Part shown: piece after piece, positions 60,222 through 64,000 of the stretch | How the letters are laid out: every line of letters starts with the position of its first letter | How positions within the stretch are numbered: position 1 is the first letter of the stretch | Source: Hordeum vulgare subsp. vulgare | Taxonomy: Eukaryota > Streptophyta > Magnoliopsida > Poales > Poaceae | DNA: 64,000 nt | Assembly: GCF_904849725.1 (NCBI RefSeq) | Contig: NC_058518.1 | Coordinates: 416,709,081-416,773,080, forward strand | Direction: 5' to 3' | Translations under genes and position numbers: made by a program | Notes under the pieces: generated by a model | Seen by the model: only the letters and a program-made list of their open reading frames with translations | What the model was told of the DNA's origin: nothing | The model's database searches: none

Positions 60222-62918
60222 CCCTTAATCAAGATAGCATTGTGCTCATGTCTTCTTTGCATTTGCATCTAAGAAGTTTAAAAAAAAAACAACAAAGTGG
60301 CAAAGGAAATACTCAAAACCCTAGCCACCATTTCAATTAAAGGAAATCTCAACCTAGTTCAAAATCAATGAACCCAAAATGGCCTCAAGAAATGTTCAAA
60401 CTTTCTGATAAATCATGAAAGTAAATGAGCATTGGAGAAAACTATTTCCTTGACACTTTAAGCATTTTAAATAAATGCAAAAGCCACTGGTTTCAAACTT
60501 TAAAATTTGAAATCAGAATCTATAAATTTCCAAAATTGTTGAAAACCTTGGAAATGAGTGGGGATATTATAACAAATATTGCAGGAGGTCTAAAATAGTT
60601 TTTACTTTTTGTTTTGGAGCTGAATTAATTAGCAAAACAATAATTAGCAAAACAGAAAAACAAAAACAGAAAAAAATGGAAAAACCTTACTTGTCGCCTA
60701 AGCCTGGCCCGGCCCATCTCCCCGCTCGTCCCCTCCCTCGCGCCAGTAGGCAGCAGGAGGTGGCCGCCGCCCCCTCCGGCGCGGCCACGCACCCGCGTGC
60801 CTGCCTGGCCGCTGCCTCGCGCTGGCGACAATGGGGATAAGCTCCCCAGAGCCTCCCCTATCCATTCCCCGCCTCGGTTCTCCTCCTCCTCCCGGATCTC
60901 CTCCTCCTCCTTGCTGCCACCATTAGAGCCGGGCTCGAGCTCGAGCTGCCCGTGCCCCTGGCCATAGGATTCCCTCCCAGAGCACGCCTTTAGCTCCGCC
61001 TCGTCGCCCTGGTCATCTCTGCAGAAGCCGAAGCTTCCTCGAGCCCTGCAACGCCCGCAACGCCGTCGTCTTCCACCTCCGGCCGCCGGACCTCTCCCGT
61101 CGATTCGTCGCCCCCAGGCCTTCCCCGAGCCGTCTAAGCTCTGCTCTGCACTCCCCGTGAGCATGCGGTCGTTTCCCCTCAGTTTTCCCCGTCGATCCCC
61201 TCCTCTAGCTCTAGTTTCACCGGAGCCCGACGAGGACCGCCGCTGCCGCTCGTCGCCGGTAGCCCTCCGATGATCAGCTCGTCCTTCCGAGGGCACCAGC
61301 AGCTCTAGGTCGACGCGTAGATGCTGTAGCAGCTAAGAACCGAGCGTAGATCCCCCTGTTGCAAAGACTCCGATGACGCCCGAGCCTTGGCCGCCGCCAA
61401 GCTCGTCGCCGGCGTCATCTCCGGCCAGATCAGCCCCGGCTAGGCGCAGAAATGAAGCTGCGGGAGACGTGTCATTCCTCTCGTGCTCTCCGCGCAGCAT
61501 TTGGCCCCCTGTGCGCCGTTTCCGAGCCCCTCCGCCGTGCTGGTGGTCGTCGGTGGATGTCGACGTGGCAAGCTAACCCAGCCGATTCGTGACCTCATCA
61601 CTCGCTAACAAGTGGGCCCAAGGCCAAGTCAAACCTCAGTTAGGGCTGGTCAGCGCGGGATTAGTCCCAGAGAGGCTGACCAGTGGGGCCCCCCTGTCAG
61701 GTTTGACCTGAACAGGTCGGCTGACCTGCTGACGTCAGCCTGAGGCAATAAATAGAATTTCCAGTTTAAAACTAATTCAGGAAATTGCTAAAATTTGTAA
61801 AAATCATAGAAATTAAACTGTAACTCCAATGAAAATAATTTATATATGAAAAAGTATCAGAAAAATTCAAGGATTCTGATTATGCTATTTTCAACTATGT
61901 TTGAAAAAGTTACAGAACCCTAAATTGTGGAATAAGGAATAATTCAATTCTTATAATCACTTTATAAATGGAATTTGCAAAAATATTCAAATTCCATTAT
62001 ATATACAATGATCACACACTGCCCTAATTACAAATCAGTATCATAACATGACATTTCATGCATGTTAACATCAAGATGAACCGAGCATCAGGTCGAATCA
62101 ATTAAACCGGTATCCGAGAATACCCGTTTGAATTGCTATTCGAATGTGATTCAAATCAACTCTAAACCTATTACATGTTGAAAATAATAACTTATCACCT
62201 TGCATTCTCATGCCATGCTCATGCATCATTTTGAGTGCATATGATTGTTATTGAATGTTGCCATTCATTTCGGTAGGCTCCGCACCCCCGGATTCCACCG
62301 AATATCCGTCTGACGGATATCGTTCCTCCTCTGAGCAACAAGGCAAGCAACCCTTTTGATCATTCCGATAACTCCTATGTTCTTGCTCCTGCACCTATTC
62401 ATTGCATTAGGATCAAATGCTTCAACTGCTTTTGCCACGATAGTTGGACCCACTTCCTTTGCATGACTTAACCTTGTCACAGTAAATAGCCGAACCTTGC
62501 AACCTAGCATACCTGGTAGTTGCTTGAGCTATGATGTGCCTTATCCTGCTATGCATGCTATGCTTAGAGTTGTGTATGGTCTGTCATCTGGGAGATGAAC
62601 AGAAATGTGGAATGTGTTCGGTGAGCAAAGGTTGTGTGTTGAACTTGAATTGGTAAAGGTACCGGTGAAAGGCTGTGTAGGAGTACATGGCGGGTTGTTT
62701 CATTGGAACCGTCCTTAGGAACTGAGTTCCGTGTATGTAATCCAAGACTAGGTACTACCACATGCTGGGCCCTGAAATATGACCCCGCTCGGCCTATTAA
62801 TCGCGTAGTACTCGGTCCAGGAGTTGCAAGTAGTTTCTGGTGTTTATAGTAATGCTGGAGGCCGTGCATGGTGCTGACCTGAGAGGTGGGCCGTGATGCG
62901 GTAGGCAGTGGCAGGGTG
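60208..62918 (+). mobile_element. Right LTR of the gypsy element, first 2.7 kb
   Basis: Aligns with the left LTR from its start to the GTAGGCAGTG region (left about 52770), then is interrupted by a BARE-type LTR. The remaining 1.4 kb would be expected beyond the window end. Confidence 0.85.
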
Positions 62919-64000
62919 TGTTTCGGAACGTCGCATGGGAAACAAAAATTTTCCTACGCGCACGAAGACCTATCATGGTGATGTCCATCTACGAGAGGGG
63001 ATGAGTGATCTACGTACCCTTGTAGACCGTACAGCAGAAGCGTTAGAGAACGCGGTTGATGTAGTGGAACGTCCTCACGTCCCTCGATCCGCCCCGCGAA
63101 CAATCCAGCGATGAGTCCCACGATCTAGTACCAAACGGACGGCACCTCCGCGTTCAGCACACGTACAGCTCAACGATGATCTCGGCCTTCTTGATCCAGC
63201 AAGAGAGACAGAGAGGTAGAAGAGTTCACCGGCAGCGTGACGGCGCTCCGGAGGTTGGTGATGACCTTGTCTCAGCAGGGCTCCGCCCGAGCTCCGCAAA
63301 AACGCGATCTAGAGGAAAAACCATGGAGGTATGTGGTCGGGCTGCCGTGGAAAAGTCATCTCAAATCAGCCCTAAAACCTCCGTATATATAGGTGGGAGG
63401 GAGGGGGCCTTGCCTTGGGGCTCAAGGAGCCCCAAGGGGGTCGGCCGAGTCCAAGGGGGAGGACTCTCCCCCCAAACCGAGTTGGACTAGGTTTGGTGGG
63501 AGGGAGTCCCCCTCCCTTCCCACCTCCTCCTTTTTTTTCCTTTTCCTCTTGATTTTTCTTCTCTTGGCGCATAGAGCACTTGTGGGCTGTCCCACCAGCC
63601 CACTAAGGGCTGGTGTGTCTCCCCCAAGGCCTATGGGCTTCCCCGGGGTGGGTTGCCCCCCCCCCCGGTGAACTCCCGGAACCCATTCGTCATTCCCGGT
63701 ACATTCCCGGTAACTCCGAAAACCTTCTGGTAATCAAATGAGGTCATCCTATATATCAATCTTCGTTTCCGGACCATTCCGGAAACCCTCGTGACGTCCG
63801 TGATATCATCCGGGACTCCGAACAACATTCGGTAACCAACCATATAACTCAAATACGCATAAAACAACGTCGAACCTTAAGTGTGCAGACCCTGCGGGTT
63901 CGAGAACTATGTAGACATGACCCGAGAGACTCCTTGGTCAATATCCAATAGCGGGACCTGGATGCCCATATTGGATCCTACATATTCTACGAAGATCTTA
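62919..64000 (-). mobile_element. BARE/WIS/Angela-type LTR, partial
   Basis: Begins TGTTTCGGAACGTCGCATGGGAAAC and is closely similar over its whole length to the solo LTR at 41291-43114, in the same orientation. Inserted in the gypsy right LTR; the preceding GGGTG (62914-62918) is the expected target duplication. Whether it is solo or part of a full element cannot be seen. Confidence 0.85.
63384..63391 (-). promoter_or_regulatory. Candidate TATA box of the partial LTR
   Basis: TATATATA in the same context as in the solo LTR (TCCG before, GGTGGGAGG after). Confidence 0.4.

Larger units (their letters stand above)
50049..62918 (+). mobile_element. Ty3/gypsy retrotransposon, Tekay/Del-like, right LTR interrupted
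   Basis: Two long direct repeats starting TGTCGCATCCCTAACCC (50049) and TGTCACATCCCTAACCC (60208) flank a primer site, an extra ORF, gag, pol in the order protease-RT-RNase H-integrase, and a polypurine tract. That order and the chromodomain-like tail after integrase put it with Tekay/Del chromoviruses, whose LTRs are also several kb long. It inserted into the satellite at 50048; the duplicated target is probably TTTCC (50044-50048), but the right end lies outside the window because another LTR interrupts the right LTR at 62919. Confidence 0.85.

Noticed and set aside
50849..61296. Arginine/glycine-rich minus frames in both gypsy LTRs (near 50849-51136 and 60625-61296)
   Set aside because: They are in the GC-rich LTR centre and have different lengths in the two LTRs, so they are not maintained as coding.
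1..64000. tRNA, rRNA or organellar insertions
   Set aside because: I saw no cloverleaf-type tRNA gene, rRNA segment or plastid/mitochondrial stretch; the tRNA-like matches are primer-binding sites only.

Overview
The window is a nuclear segment from a grass of the wheat tribe (Triticeae). Evidence: GT-AG split genes, Stowaway MITEs with TA target duplications, BARE/WIS/Angela-type LTRs, Athila-lineage LTRs with a TGGCGCC primer site, and about 28 kb of a 338-bp satellite that I recognise as the Afa/pAs1 family. That satellite is best known from the D genome, so Aegilops tauschii or a wheat chromosome is the best guess. This attribution is from memory, not from a search. Most of the window is repetitive DNA; only two loci look like host genes.

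Layout. 1-2517: the 5' end of a minus-strand LTR retrotransposon (internal leader, primer site, 5' LTR). 2518-9930: two tandem plus-strand cytochrome P450 genes of the CYP72 clan. The first (2870-6010) is intact in four exons. The second (7022-9732) has lost the splice acceptor and first 19 codons of its last exon, including the ExxR motif; that place holds a half MITE and the 3' end of a LINE. 10335-10685: a small single-exon gene on the minus strand, convergent with the P450s, carrying the linear motifs of PNRC/Edc1-type mRNA decapping activators. 11.1-14.3 kb: unclassified repeats, including a cluster of GCGGTACTACCGC palindromes.

14.3-21.0 kb: two Athila-lineage LTRs in inverted orientation, separated by the 3' internal part of one element; the second is followed by its primer site and a truncated leader/gag remnant. 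21.0-21.7 kb: a small split gene encoding a coiled coil and a C-terminal membrane anchor, probably from a CACTA transposon. 21.85-50.05 kb: about 78 Afa monomers with higher-order periodicity, interrupted by a solo BARE-type LTR with a TTTTT target duplication. 50.05-62.92 kb: a Ty3/gypsy element of Tekay/Del type with LTRs of about 4.15 kb, inserted in the satellite. It carries an extra ORF before gag and a gag-pol broken by one frameshift and three stop codons. Its right LTR is interrupted at 62919 by another BARE-type LTR that runs off the window.

The host loci do not form an evident pathway. The P450 pair is a local duplication with one copy decayed. The most unusual points are the heme-signature Arg-to-Ala change shared by both P450 copies, the decapping-motif protein, the extra retrotransposon ORF behind its own splice-acceptor-like sequence, and the un-inserted duplicate of the solo-LTR site inside the satellite.
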